Positions 20,552-34,200 of a stretch of 64,000 nt of DNA are shown here, piece after piece. The DNA comes from Calonectria ilicicola (lineage: Eukaryota > Ascomycota > Sordariomycetes > Hypocreales > Nectriaceae). Numbering within the stretch: the first letter of the stretch is position 1; each line of letters begins with the position of its first letter. The stretch covers positions 4,774,001 to 4,838,000 of the forward strand of contig CP085829.1 of assembly GCA_020809705.1 (NCBI GenBank), in the 5' to 3' direction. The notes beneath the pieces are model-generated. The model did not search any database and was not told where the DNA came from. It worked only from the letters and a program-made list of their open reading frames with translations. A program made the position numbers and the translations under genes.

Positions 20552-23500
20552 GGTGGGGGAGTTGGGGTAGAGACAGTTGTGACAGCAGATGGCTGAGGGC
20601 AGCCAAAAAATGAGGTCTAAGGAGACCAGGAGAGAATTTGGGGGAGGGCCGGGACGGTTTTATTCGGGGCAAGCGACAATAGCATCCCACGACACGACAG
20701 GACAAAAAAGTCGACAGTCAACCAAGTGCAAAGCCGGCCACGGCGGACAGCGGCGACGAGGGGCGGGATGTGTGAGTGGGTGCAGGGAGGGTGTGTGCGT
20801 TGCGCTCCCACTTGCACGTCTGTGCCTCCGGTACGCCTCTGGATGGCGCTTTGTTGGATGGCAAGGTGGGGCAGACAGTGAGATCAGACGTGCAGGGTCT
20901 TGTTCTTTCTTCTTTCTCTTGTTGCAGGGGAGGGATCAAGAGCGGCGCGAGAGTGGAACCCGATGGTGAATCAGATGGCCCGCCTGATGGGGACGTCTGA
21001 TGGGCCCTGTTGGATGCGACAAAAATATAAAATCGGGTCGTTACTGATAAGACCCGTTGTTAGGTCGCAAATCAAATCAGAGAGGAGGCTAAAGGCGCTG
21101 GTGCGATTGAAATGAGGAAGCGGGCTCGAGTTGAGTAAAGCAAGGTCGAATCAAGTCAAAAATACGGAGGCGGGTTTGAAATACAGGGGTGGGCGTCGTC
21201 ATTTATGGCACGAAGGCCCGATAACTAGTCACCGCCTGAGTAAATGTCAGATTGACAGAGGTTCCTTTGGGATTCGCTCACAAGGGGAAAACAAGAAAAA
21301 AAAAAAAAAAAGGTGGCCGCATCCGTACAGGAGCGGCATCAGGCCAGTCCAGTTCAGTTCAGCCCATTGAAGGAAGATCTGTAGAGGAGGGGAGTGCGAG
21401 GTGGGGGTGAATAGGAGTCGAGGCAAACAGGGCACTGTCGATTACAAACCACACACCCTCGTTCTGTGCCTGTCTGTCTGCCTGGGGCTCTCTCGTCCCT
21501 TCGCCCACCTTCACCCACACGCACACACAGGTTTGCCTCGCCTGGCCTCAACCACACTTACCCAATTGATGCGATGCAACCTTGCAAGAATCGACAAGTG
21601 TGATCCAAAACACCCTCTTGGTCATTGCATTGCAGCCTCAGTCCTCATGACTCTTTCGCCGCAAACCTGGGTAAAACAAACGGTTTCGAGTCCCAGTCAT
21701 GCGTAGCAAATTTGCGACTCGGCAGTCGATTACGGTATCTTGCAACCAGATAACTACATGGGACGTGCTCTTATCCACGCCGGGACCCGTCCGTATCGCA
21801 CATGCCGGGGCAAACGGAGCATTTCGGTGCTTCGTTGCCGGACGGCCGGGTGCCTGGAATCAAGTTTCTCTGGCCCTGAACTCTGCTATTCTCCACTTGC
21901 ATGGTAGGCGGATTGAAGGCGGCTTGGCTATCATTGCGACCGTGCAGTGCATCTCGACGGAGCATCGGTGAAGGGAGAGAGGCGGCGAGGATCAACCGAG
22001 TATACGGTAGTCGGTGCTTGCGTCAGGGCTCTAACTCTGAACGAGAGGCGGTACTTATTGCCCAGTTCGGCTTTGGGTAGGTAGCCCGAGTAGCCAAAAA
22101 AGGTTCGAAGGGCACAGGCACACAGGCACACAGGCACAAGCAACAATTCACAGCAAGATCGTCATGACGGTGGTGGTGGGGCGGAGACGCCGGACCCATG
22201 GCCAACGACTTGTGGTTGGGTATGGGTCGTGACGAGCCACTTCGAATCGTGCTATCGAAGCCCGATAGAAGCTTTCCCTTCAGTAACCTTGCTGCCGCCA
22301 TCCATCCCCTGCCACCCATACATCATCCATCGAGCTACGTACTGGCTGGCGTCTCGGTGGTGGGACCCCGAGCAAGACGCATCAGAACACAGGCGGGACC
22401 ATGCCAGGGTGCATTGCCCAGGGTTCAAGCGGAGCCCAGTTGGAAAGAAACAAGAGGCTGCCAAGAGCAAGACACGTGTGGGATGAGCAAAGCAAAAGAA
22501 GCCCAAGAGAAGCTGCAGAAGGAGGCAAACATTTCGGAGGGCCATATCCGACAGGAATGCTCTGGGCCTTTTCCACCCTTGACTTCTTCAGCCAATTTCT
22601 CAGGTCCCACGGTCAGCCGATTTTCAAGGATCTGGGAATACTGATGGCTTCAACAATTAACCGCCTTTGTTCCATTTTTGTTTCCCGTAGGAACTTGATA
22701 TCGCGGCTGGGAAACAAGAAGGCCGGGAAAGGGGGCCGGGTTATGCCAACGGTTCTCTAGACGCCGCCGGTGTGGCCGTACAACTCACCGAAATAGCCCC
22801 CCACGTACCCACGCCCACACAAAGAACTGCGCACCCACGCACCACAAGCACATGGACGGAGCAAACACATGTCTCAAATTGCAAGAGACGATACAATAGG
22901 CAGCGTAGAGTCCGCCGCAAGACAACTAGCCATGCGCCCACGCCCGCATCCAAGCCTCATGACGGCGACCATGACAGGACCAAGATAGAAAAAAGCCCCG
23001 TATCGGTGTCCCACTGTCTAGAGCGGTCCCGTCTCCGTGGGTCACCCGCGGGCGCAAAATAGTTAGCAAACGGTTGTGTGAGGGCTTCTCGTCATCCAGT
23101 TGGGCGCACACCGAACACCCACCGTTACTGATAGCGAATATGCCGCCCCCGTGGCCCCCCTTATCCTCACCCTCAAGCCCAAATCTCACGATAGCTTCCC
23201 CCCCTTCGCTTCGCATAGGGTTCCGACCTGGTCCTAGCTGCCTAAGCTAAACGTGCCCCTGCCGCAGCCTCCTTCAGATTATCGTCAATTAGGGTATTGT
23301 GTGATCTGCTTATCTCGGGAACCCGCTCATCCGCTGCCGTCTAAGCGTTTTTAGACAAGACTTTGACATGCCAATACGCTCACCGGCAGGGCAAGTTTGA
23401 AGCCTCATGCTAGACCCATCTGATGCCATGCACTGAGACGAGCAGCTATTGGAAAAATGGAAGCAGGCGCGGCAGGCAGAAACACAGGCCCCTTTTGATA

Positions 23501-26097
23501 CGGGACATGGTGTGTCATGCTGATGCGTGTGTCAGCTGGACAACTGCGCGAACAACAAAACTGCAATTATGGTTTTATGGGCTGTGCTGGCGAATACTTG
23601 ATATGGATGATTGAATGCAATTGCAACAGCTTATTGCTGGTCGAGGCGCAGGATCACCAGTGCATCGGCAACACCACCACTGCATACAACGTTGTTGCAA
23701 GGGGCGGCCAGCCCAGCTCACACGCCCCTCGCGCCAAGAACAAACGCACACTCCTCCCAGGCGAACCATTCACTAGCCTCTCAGCAGGCATCTTTCCAAG
23801 GTGAGCCAAGGTCAGCGGAACTGTCTCACCCCTTGGCTTGGACTGGACTGATCTGGATCAAAAGCTGGACCTGGAACCTGGAGTTTGGGACTTCAGCTAT
23901 CGTGAGAGGAATGGGCCGAACTGAACCGGGCTGGGCTGAGTTGGTCTGGTCTCGTCTCGACACACATTTTCTAGGGCTGATGGGACACCATTTAGCCGGG
24001 CAAATGGTAACCGCCAAACGGGCGGCGCGAGACGGTTCAGGTTCAGGGCTCCTGGTCGCGCAGTCAGGCCCGCTGCAGGTCTCAAGCTGGCTGCACAGCA
24101 AAGCCAAGCCTCCCAAGGGCAGGGATGCCACTCGCATAGGATTTTCGCTCTCATCCGATCCCACAGCCAGGAACCTGCAGGGAACGGCACGGTAATTTTT
24201 TATTTTGTTTCTTTTTCCTCCCTGTGTGCCTTGCTTCCTCAAGAGGAGCGATTGGCCGCTGTGATTCATGGTGCAGGGTTACAAGCGCCGGTGTCGCTGT
24301 CAGAACAGCCGACCCATTTCCCGTCGTGGATTTGCAAGTCCGATGATGCGATTTGGAACTAAGCCGCACACACCAGGTGAGAGACACACACACCTTACAA
24401 ACCAGATAACCTTTGATTAAGCGCGCAAAAAAATTTAAACAAATAATCAAAGGGGCTTGCTTTAGTGAATTCATGACCGGAGATACGAGCATGGGCTGTA
24501 GGTTTCGCTACAGTGGCGTCTCCCACTTTTTATCAGCCAGCCTCGAGCCGCAAATTCCCTCGTGCTAGGGGAGTGAGCGCAAGAAGGAATACGTGATATA
24601 TCATGTACATAATGACTTGAAACCTTGCGGCCGCAAACTCGGCTAATGCGTGCGGTCCGCTTTAAGGTACGTTATTCCCGTTGCATGAGCCCCAATGCTG
24701 ACCCTGTTTAGTGGTTTTTGATGGTTGGTGGCGTCGCCACAAAACTCTCTGATTAAGCCGCAGTTGAGCCTGCTCCAATAACCTTGCTGGCTATGTTAAG
24801 TAATCGGTCGGAGTAGTTGTCTCGGTTAACCGCACAGCTCAAGCCGCCGTGTGTAGCTGTTCACACGTGTGCTCACTCGGGGTTGTTCTTGTCTTCCCGT
24901 GTCTTGTTTTGTATCAGTTCAGCACGTGGCCCAGGCTTTTCCTGTGCCGCCGCATGCGTTTGTTTTTTTCCTATGGATGCGGGTCGACAGTCTCTGAGCC
25001 ACGTTCCGCCGCCCAGGCAGGCCCAGCGACGTCTCGGCCAGAAAGCCCACGGTTGGAGTTCCTCGTACGTACACATTATTCACGGTTGACGTGATGATGG
25101 TAGTTTCCTCCCGGAGGTTTTTACCCGACTACTTTAAATGTCCGCGATGGCGGTGATTGAATTTTTTATGCCTCGTCCCGCCCTGGGAGACCCTCTATTG
25201 GGAGGCCGTCTCCATCACCGAGATGGGCCAAGGCGGATGGGTCCCATTCCGTCGGTGAAACGCAATGGCCTCAGCCCTGTCCAAGCTCCCTTTTAGCCTT
25301 GGCTTCTCTCGATCCACTCATTGCTACAGCGTCGTCGTCGCCTTTTCGCGGTAGGATTGGCGGCGGCCAATACCAACGGATAACAATGGGCTCCTCCTTC
25401 GCTTTCGGTACAACAAAGGCTCGCTGCCATGTTATCAACTGGGCTAGCAGGCCTCAGTCACATCTGTGGGTTCCATCTGCAATGGGTCCTGCCTCCTCGG
25501 TGTGGACTCTGGAGGTGCCAAAAGGGAACTAACTTGTAGCTAAGTTGCGAAGCACATCGACTAACCCTTCGAAAATCAGGGTTCGTGGCCATCCATGCCT
25601 GACATCGGCTTTTGATGCCCAGGGAATGCATGACCGGTCAGGCCCATTGCTCATGCATGCAAATCTCGTTCTGTTCTTGAGCATGCAGCTATGGGTCGGC
25701 ATTTGAACTGGCTTAGCTGATAGCCAAGCCGTCTGTTCCTTCTCGCTTCCCTGCCGTGGCCGAGCCCCCTTGTTTTCGCATCGGTCAAAGTCGGGATCTC
25801 CATCGAGCAAACACGCGACTCCTCCGGCTTATCTCCCAGAGAAAAGAAGATGACATTTTTTGTGTGAAAATGTACAATTATGCTATGTAAGGTGGCAACG
25901 AACCAGATAATGAACTGGCTGCATCAACAATGATTTCCTAACAAACAAGCCCGCTTTTTACAGTCCAATAGGTTTGGACTTCTATAAGGAAAAGAAGAAG
26001 AAATAGCCAATTTAAAAACAAAACGCCCATCTATGTATCATGTCTCCGCCAAGGGCATATCACACCAGCCCCGAATTACTCTCCCCCCACGATTCTT
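20552..26097. other. 5.5-kb stretch with no recognisable gene
   Basis: Separates the arrestin start codon from the APC3 stop codon. I read all frames and found only short, compositionally odd frames. It contains a poly-A run at 21295-21310, a CACAGGCA tandem run at 22113-22137, CTGGxCT-rich patches near 23830-23960, and pyrimidine-rich segments of the kind seen in long fungal leaders. No tRNA, 5S rRNA, snoRNA or transposon motif was found. It probably holds an extended promoter or long leader for the arrestin gene and possibly unannotated noncoding RNA. Confidence 0.45.
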
Positions 26098-28555
26098 CTA
26101 ATCGCGACCCTCAAGGTCAGATATAGTCATCTTGATTTCCTCGCTCTGTATCGACATGTCAGCTTCGGGACTCCACTCTGCTTCTTTTTAAAAGTCATCG
26201 CCTTACCCATGGAGCTAGGCTGAGTGCAGTAGTATAACACTTCAGAGCCGCACCCCTGCCCTTCTCTCCCGACAAGGCATGCGCCTGTCCTAGCATAAAG
26301 TGGACTCGAGCCTCACCAGGGGCCTGCTGTTCCACCCATCGCAAGTCTCGCAATGCCTGGTCCGGTTCGTCCTGGCGAATATGGATACCAGCCGTGTGCA
26401 TCCTGATCAGACACAGGATGTTCTCCGGCGGGTCAAGCTCAAGGCCGCGTTGCAAGTAGGCCAGGGCCAATCCAGGCATGCCGGTGCCTTGAAGTGCCTA
26501 TATGCGGTTAGTCGATCGAATCGGCAGCAGTGACAAAAAAAAAAGCTGGCCACCCACCCTTGCTATGTACGTCATCAACACTGCATTATTCGAATTGATC
26601 CTCTCTGCTCCCCGGTAGTACTGAAGAGCATTTTCACGTTCACCCATCCTCTCCTTCACCTTACCGAGGCCGACCCAAGCTGGGTAGTGTCGGCGATCCA
26701 CCTGCAAGGCCCGTCGAAAAGCGGAGGCTGCCTCGCCATAGTCCTCCATCTCCATATACTCATATCCAAGCAATGAGAAGGATTGGGCAACATGTGGAGT
26801 CAATTGGCACGCTCGCCGAAAGGCCTTGATGGCTTCGTAATGGGCCTTACGCACTGCAAACGAATTCCCAACAGCACACCATGATTGCGGTGACGAAAAG
26901 TGGCTATCCGTAAGCTCGTGTGCCAGATACGCCAGAGTGACGTCTTCTTTCAGGTGCCACAATACCGTGGAGTACAACTCAAGGTCCTCCATCCAAGCAG
27001 GAGCAAGTTTCCGAAGGGCGCGGAAGACGAGTTCTGCCTCCCTGTAGGCCATGAGCTCGTAATGAGCCCTAGCCGTCTTGGATAACACCCAGGGCGTGGA
27101 TTGCTGCTCCACAGAGAGAGCGGAAAAGGCTTTGAGGCATTCTTTGGGTTGGAATCGACTTAGATGATAGTACCCACCTCCCACCTTTAGAAGCAGCTCA
27201 ATGAGTGGCTCAAGCTGGTCGTCACTGGGTGTTGGGGCAGAATTGCTAGTGTCGTGTGCTTTAATGCCACGTCTGGACTTTTGAGTGGTTGGCGTTGGCT
27301 CTACTTTGGTAGCATCCTGATCGGCTGAGGTTCCGGAAGTCTGAATTCCAGTTCCTGGCTTGGGTTGCGGCATCAGCTTCTCTGTCCGACGAGTAGGCTC
27401 CTTTAACTTGGATGAGCGTTTCGGGTTGGCTCGGGAGGTGCCGCCAGCGGACGAAGAGAGCGTGTCAATCGTTGAGGTGAACGCAGGCGCTCGTCCCATA
27501 AGCCGAGCGCTCCTTCGTTGGGGAACACGGGAATGGGTTGAGGTGGAAGATGCGCCACCCACGAGGTTATTACTCTTGTTTCCACTCGAGGGAGGAGGCT
27601 CCAGCGCCTCATTAGGAGTGTGATTCAGCTCTGCGCGGGCTCGCTTCTTTGTGGCTGCCAAATTCTGACCGCCGACAGATTCTCCCAGGTTAGTCTGAGT
27701 CTTTTTTCCCTTGTGCGGAATCCTGGTTTCATTCTCAGTCGCCAGAGGGATCTCAGAGTTGTGGATGGGCGACTGGGACGTCAGTGGAGGGGCCGGGTTG
27801 AGTGGCCTCCGTTGCCGATTTGGGCTACGCGCCGTGGGCAGATCCGAAGCCTCTGGCTCATCTTGGATTACCTTGACCGCGCCGCCCTTCTTTGGCTTGT
27901 CCTTGCAAAGCCGGAAAATGTTGGGGACGCGGAGAGTTGTTCCTAGGATCCTCAGTAAGTTGAAGCTATAATTGGAGGGTTTCTCTGGAGCACTCATGTA
28001 CCACTATGACAAAGATCGGTGAAGGCATCCCACATGAAGGGGTTGTCCTCTAAGGCCGCCGCAAAACAAGCGGCGGCTGTCTTGCCCTCGCCGCAGGCCT
28101 TGTACAACTTGCCGAGCAGACGGTTGACCGCGGAGGAATCCGGGCAAAATCTGTCGGGTGGCGACTGAGGGCCTACGCACATGATGTCAGATGATTCATT
28201 GCCTTGTATACATGATGCAGGGGCAACTCGTGCAAAACCTACCGCCATACTTTCGAGAGCTCCAGAGCGGTCGAGCTTTGTTCAGGGCGTCTATCCCCTC
28301 GGAATAAGTCCTCAGATGCAGGCAGGACTGGGCAAAGACATACGAGCAGCCAAGATGCTCCCCCGTGACCCCCACTGGACGGCTGAAGTCTGCAGCCAAC
28401 GCATGTTTACCAAGTCTCAAGGCAGAGAGCGACCGGAGATGCGCCCACGCATGATTCTTGGGGTCTGATGCAAGCAGGCGCTCGGTGACAAAGAGGGCAT
28501 TTTCACTCAGCTCATTGTCGAGATAGTACTGCACCAGCTGGACCTGAGCGTCCAT
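26098..28555 (-). CDS. Anaphase-promoting complex subunit 3 (Cdc27/BimA)
   Basis: TPR subunit of the APC/C ubiquitin ligase; its C-terminal TPR groove binds the IR tails of Cdc20/Cdh1 and Apc10. Exons 28243-28555, 28002-28172, 26558-27942, 26207-26497 and 26098-26145 give 735 residues. The N-terminal dimerisation TPRs include VQLVQYYLDNELSENALF, HLGCSYVFAQSCLHL and NPFMWDAFTDLC. Residues about 180-370 are a disordered Ser/Pro/Arg insert, and the C-terminal TPR superhelix includes QSWCAVGNSF, AYREAELVFRAL, AFRRALQVDRRHYPAWVGLG and GLALAYLQRGLELDP. Splicing of intron 2 creates CHSGTTLRVPNIF. The last exon is 16 codons. A further short upstream coding exon cannot be excluded, because related proteins often have a few more residues before this start. 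Confidence 0.92.
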
Positions 28556-30467
28556 TCTCACCTACCTCGCAGCGCTTGTTATTGTTCCCTAAACAGAAAC
28601 ATAGGATGCATACGATCGCGGGTTGCAGCCGCGGACTGTGGCGCACCGACCGTGTGTGTGGCTGACATGCCAAAGACGGGATGTCTTCACGTGATCGCGC
28701 AGAGCAGCAGAGTATACACATGCTTATTTATGCTCAGGAATGAACGGGTATATAGACCAAAAAGCCAATCGATATTATATTACATAAATAGTGTTTGTTT
28801 TCAAATAGTAGTATATTGTCTAGTTTATTTTAGGCTTTTTCTCTACTATGAGCAATGTCGTGTGAGAGAAGCTTGTGTCCTACTTGACACACGGCAATCC
28901 AAGTGGCAAAAGCGGGAAGGAGGGAGCCACCTCTTAGTCGTCGTCGTAACAGCACTCATTGCCAAGCTGTTTGTTTTTTCCACTCGATGCTGCACGAAAA
29001 AGCTCACAATGTAACAAACCCGAGACAAGCAGGTCGGCAATGACTCCCCTAGTTTACATTGCAGGCAGTCCTGCCATATTTCCCGAGTTTCTCTTCCGGC
29101 GGTGATAGTCACACGGTCCTCAGATGGGCAAACACATCAGGCCAGCCACCGTATGATGGATGGACCAAGGCCGCCTCCCTCACCTCCAAAACGTCGGCAG
29201 CATCCGCCCTACGGAGGTGCAGAGGGTGGAATGAGGTGTGGCCCACCCGGCCCGCGTCCTGATGTCCTTGTCCTGCAGCAAGCAAGCAAGGTAGCAGGCC
29301 AAGCAATGGGAAAACCTTGGGCTCACACCCCCTTGCATACATTATGTACAGTACATCCGTACATGCGGCATGTCGAGGGTGTTGCCACACCCTACGAGCT
29401 TTTTCGTGGGATATCAGCCAGGGGGGTGGGTGTGGGCATGCTTGCTTGTGTGCCAAGTGTATGACAGATACGTCGAGCAAGGGGAATCACAGCGGCAAAG
29501 AAAAACTGAATTCTTATTAACTGTGCATGAGGACATACAGCTCCGACCCCCCTCCCCTTAGACTGCCGGTTCGCCAACTCGGCACATCCACACACACACA
29601 TGCAGTAGTAGCAGCGGCGGCGGCGGCGGCCACACGCCCACGCCGGTCCCGTCTCTTCCCGGCCGCCGCACTCGAGGAGAGGGACGAGAGACGAGAGAGA
29701 GAGAAAAAAGCCCCGTTCGTTTCGGGGATCGCACACAATCGACCGACTCTAACACGCGCCGCCGTCGCTGGACATGACTGGCCCTGACCCCTTCGGTTTT
29801 GACTTTATCCGCCGGCATCGGGTCCGGCCTGAGTCTCGGAACACCCATTACCCACCCACCCGTCGGTGTCATGACTGCTCACAATCGCAATCATTTACTC
29901 CATCCACCCATCCATCCAACCAAGTATCCGCCATCCATCTCGGTTTTTTTTTCTCTTGGCCTTAGCAACCTCCGAAATTACTCGCCTCTCCAACCGAAGA
30001 ACATTGAAAAAAAGTTTCGCCGATGGACGCCTATCTCTATCTCGGGGATTTTATTAAGCGCAGTGGAGCTTGTCAAAGATTTCCTGCTCTGCCACTCGGA
30101 CTCGCCCGGGTTGGCTCTGGTTTTTTTTTTTGTTGACCGATGAGGCTCCGGAGCCATGTGGGCTCTCACCGAAAAGCATTACTTTATGATTTGCAACTCC
30201 TGGTTCAAGTGGCCAACCACTAACGCCTCTCTTATTTGTATGAATTTTGTGTCATGTCCAAGATGAAGTGGATTTGACCTATCATACAAGCATATCCTTA
30301 GAAACTCCTCAACATGCCCCAATCAAAATAACCCCGAAAGAAAAAAAAACCCATCAAAAGAGCCATCCACGGAAAGTATGTACGTACGCTGACATCGCTT
30401 ATCGACAGCCCCGTCCGTCATTGTTCATCCACGTCATAGATCCAACTCGCATCATCAGTCGTCATCG
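28556..30467. other. Intergenic: APC3 promoter and creC 3' flank
   Basis: About 1.9 kb. AT-rich at 28740-28860, with a GGC repeat plus GAGAGA run at 29607-29705. Short frames only; nothing recognised. Confidence 0.5.
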
Positions 30468-32893
30468 TTATGCTGCGGCCTGAGTCTCTTTCTCTGGCGC
30501 CGCCAGATCCGAGCCAGGTCGTAGCCATGTTCTAATGTGGCCTACTCATTCGTGTATGCGTTAGAAACAACTTTGCCACGCTGTCGACTGTCTGCGTCAT
30601 ATAGTTCTAGATGTTGGGTATCTCACCTGATTTGCAGCTCGTCGTGATTGCGTCTTCCGTAAAATCCAGCCAGCACACCGGGTGCGTATCAATCGTTTTG
30701 TTCTACATTGTCCCATCAGCATCAGCATTTAGTGGACCAACAGATGCGCGCCCCCACGTCTCCCCTCTCGATAAAGATGCAGAAAATAGTGCACTTACCA
30801 GCACAGGAGGCAGCATCGGGATCCTAGCACGTGGCTCCACTGGATGCGTGATAGTCATTTCTTCATCTTCAGCCTCAACGTTCGAATCGGAGCGGAGCCG
30901 CGAGTTAGTCGTGTTCCCTGTCTCGGCCCGCTGCAGGGTCGTGTATCGTGAAGAGATGGATCCCCTATGCCGCACAGATTGCTAGATTGGCCCGGGTTAG
31001 CGCTTGCGCAGTTATCTTGCGACATTATTCAACATACCGCCTTTGGTCGATGAAGCATTCCCACACTAAAATCCCACAGACAGAGTCGTCCATCTTCGCC
31101 GACGCTGCCGAATCTATAGTTGCGGTCGTCGCATCTCCAGGGATCAAAGGCAACGGCAGAGACCCAAGATTGGTGACCCTGACATCTGGCCAGCAGTGCC
31201 GACTCTGATACTGACCAGATCGAAATCAGATCGTCCTGCCCACCAGTCAAGACGTATTTACCGTCTGGTGACCAGCAGACGCATGACATGCCGCCGTAGT
31301 AGGAGTAGAACATGTCCAAAAGCCTAGGTTTGGGTAAGCACGTGTAACATCAAGGATTGGACGACGGCAACGTACTCTTCCTTCAAGTAATCTATAATTC
31401 TCAACGTTCCATCCTCAGAAACCACAGCCAAGTGTCGGTTGTCTGGTGAGAAGGCAAAGGCATTGGTGCGATGATTTGACAGTTTCCATGCTGCCACAGG
31501 ATTCGTTTTCTGGTTCTTGGAGTGAACTGACTTGTTGATACGGATTCCATTGGGCTGGGATGTTCCGTTGGAAATGTCGTCAGTCTCGCTTCCATTTGCG
31601 TTTCCGTTCACATGACCGTTCAATGCCTCGTCATCTGGGTTAAACTGAGCGTCTTCTTTCTCCTTGTCATAAACCACCAGCGAACCATCCATGTGAGCGG
31701 ATAGGAAGAGGTTTTCAGACCCAGGAATCCATCGAATTGCAGATACAGGAGTGCTATTAATCACACCCTAGTAGGCGTCAGTATTTCCCTTTGCGTTTTT
31801 TGCCTCATCGAGCATATCTCACATTCTTGTTCAATCGTGTATAACGCTGAGAGATGGGTTCCCACCAAATGATTTCGCCGGTGGAAAATCCCATAATGAC
31901 ATCTATATGGGCGGCCGTCTTGGTAATCATATTAACATCATGACACAGGCAATGCGCTTTTGTGAATAGAATTTTGGTCAAATAATCTTGCTTTTGAAGT
32001 TGTCAGTTATACTCATTCATTCGAGTACTTCAATGCGACCCAACGATAGCGGCCATACCTTGTTAGATGCAGACATGTCAAGCCATTGAAAAGCACGGTT
32101 GATATTGGCAAAAGCAAAAACGCCGTCATTTGGCCGCTCTGCTAGCTTGCGATTGAGGGCCTCGTTGACAATAACACGAGATATAAAAGAGGAGTTACTC
32201 TTGGTCATGTTGTTCTTGGGTTTCCTCTTCTTGTTGACATCCTTGGTCTGCACTTGCGTGAGCAAAGAGTTACCCTCACCAAAGGCAGGCGCAGAGCCAA
32301 AAGTGACGGTGGTCGCCGGGGCATCGCTAGTTGACGTTGCTCGTCCATCCTCGCTGCTCATTCCACCTTCGGTTGAGTAGCGGCTCTCATGAGGATGTTC
32401 CTGGATGCTCGAAGGCGCACCGCTCAGCGCCAAGGTGGTGGCAGAGACACCTTTGTAGAAGAATGGGGCCGCAGCTCGATCGAGGCTAATAAGAGAGACC
32501 GTGGTGCCAGCGGTGGCGGGTTGCGGGTTCGTCGAGAGAGGATTCGGATTGACGATGGTTGCCTCAGAAGGGTGCGGCGGAGGAGTCGCAAGATGCAGGT
32601 CCTCCTTCAGAACATAGGTTCCTGTAGGTTTCGGGTCAGCCTCGTGGGTTGCGCGAGCCTTGTTCGGGCGGTAAATGGTCGTGTCGCAAAGCAGACGGAG
32701 CGGGAGCACACGCGGACGGATGCGTAGTGTCACAAGAGGACGAGGAGCGGCCATCGGGGCATGCGAATTGGGGCACCGGGGACTTACCCTCTCCGACCAA
32801 AAACTGCCATTCGGGGCCTTCGGGATTCGACAGCGTATTGTTCGTCTCGATCATGGGAACGGGATGGATACCGCCGGCGCCGTACGCCCCCAT
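30468..32893 (-). CDS. creC: CreC, WD40 partner of the CreB deubiquitinase
   Basis: WDR20/CreC-family WD40 protein that stabilises the deubiquitinase CreB in carbon catabolite repression. Eight exons: 32788-32893, 32059-32621, 31823-31990, 31376-31767, 31038-31323, 30799-30981, 30627-30702, 30468-30541; 615 residues. Landmarks: [20 protein letters not shown], KRRKPKNNxxKS-like [114 protein letters not shown] and the C-terminal [10 protein letters not shown]. Every junction keeps frame and restores a conserved block. Branch points ACTGAC/GCTAAC support introns 2, 3 and 5. Intron 1 (166 bases) follows a short GEG-ending first exon. The Pro-rich N-terminus is shorter than I would expect from Aspergillus CreC. 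Confidence 0.94.
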
Positions 32894-33576
32894 GGAGGGG
32901 TACCGAGGCGGAGGGGGTAAGACGCTGCCAATTTCATCTCAAGTCAGCGGGACAATTGTTCCAGTTTGCGCGACAGGCGACGTCGGCGGAGCGGAGCCGG
33001 ACGCAGACGTACAACATGATGACGGCGCGGGGACGTTTATCGGGGACGCTGCCCAGCGGAGTGAGAGACGGAGATGGGTGCGGCAAAGAGCAAAGAGCAA
33101 AGGCCGTGGGTGAGCGCTTCACAGTGGTAGTCGAGTTGGAGGATGGCGGTGCTCAGGTTGACTATCTCCGTGGTGTGGTTGTGGGCCAAGGCGCGGCGGA
33201 GGGGTGGAGGTTGGAGCGGGTGGAGGGCGGAAGTGCGGAGGAGGCTGACCGAGGAAGACGCGCAGAATTGCGGAGGGATGACGATGGCAGGTCCAGGCGC
33301 TGCTGCGGTGGATGCAAGAGTGATATGACAAACATGGACATTAATGTACAAAAGTAGACAAACAGGCGGTTGGTCAACGGCGGCACAGCATGGGTGAGAG
33401 CCAGGGAGCCACAGCCATGAGCAGGATGTTGTGCTCCGTACGCAGCAGCTAACCAACAACTGAGCAGTCTACCTACCTATTCTGACGCTGCGCTGCGCTG
33501 CGCATAGTCTGGGGTTTGGCAGGTCTGTCCGGGGGTGATAAGGGAGGGCTGGGACGGCCAGGTAGGTCGGCAAGAG

Positions 33577-33638
33577 TCTAGGCTGGCTCTAGGCTGGCTC
33601 CAGGCTGGCTCTAGGCTGGCTCCAGGCTGGCTCCAGGC
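33577..33638. repeat. 11-base tandem repeat (about 5.6 copies)
   Basis: Unit TCTAGGCTGGC alternating with TCCAGGCTGGC; five full copies and a partial one in phase over 62 bases. The C/T alternation at the third position suggests duplication of pairs. It lies about 0.7 kb upstream of the creC start. Confidence 0.9.
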
Positions 33639-34111
33639 CAGTAAAATCCGGCGAATTGGGACGAGGCGACATGGGCTCGACAATGTGACAAGGGACCGCT
33701 CAAGTCGTCCAAGTTGTGGGGTAAGTCAGTTTAGCGACGGGGCCTTGGACGGGGTTTTCGGTTTTCGGTCTACGGCGCCGCGAGGGAATTAAGGGCCTGT
33801 CATGGTGTGGGTAGTGCTGCATTCAGCGCGCGTGGCCGGCCTCCTCTTGTGCCTCTTTAGAGCTCGCATCGAGATCGAGATGCATGCGACGATGAACTGC
33901 TAGAGTCGCAGGGCCGTTTTGGCTTGAGCTGCATTCAGAACGGTAACGCCTCGAGAGATAAAAGATACTGGTTTTAACTTTGATCGACAACGACTAACAT
34001 GACGAGTCAGTGGGCAATTGTGGCTAAATTGCACCTGAGGCTAGTCCCTCGTAGACCATGAGAACCTCCAAGCAGCTCCATTCAGTTAGGCCCGGGAATT
34101 GGAAGTCGGGT

Positions 34112-34200
34112 AAATATAAATAAATAAAAATAAATAAATAAAGATAAATAAATAAAGATAAATAAATAAAGATAAATAAATAAAGTAGTAAATAAATAAT
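34112..34200. repeat. AT-rich tandem repeat, TAAA-based with 14-base higher-order unit
   Basis: Runs of TAAA organised into a 14-base unit ATAAATAAATAAAG repeated about four times, followed by AAATAAATAAT. It sits 0.6 kb from the 3' end of the 2EXR pseudogene, whose other side is also AT-rich. Confidence 0.85.

Noticed and set aside
22113..22137. CACAGGCA tandem copies considered as a functional array
   Set aside because: Three copies only, no spacers; a simple short tandem repeat, not a CRISPR-like array.
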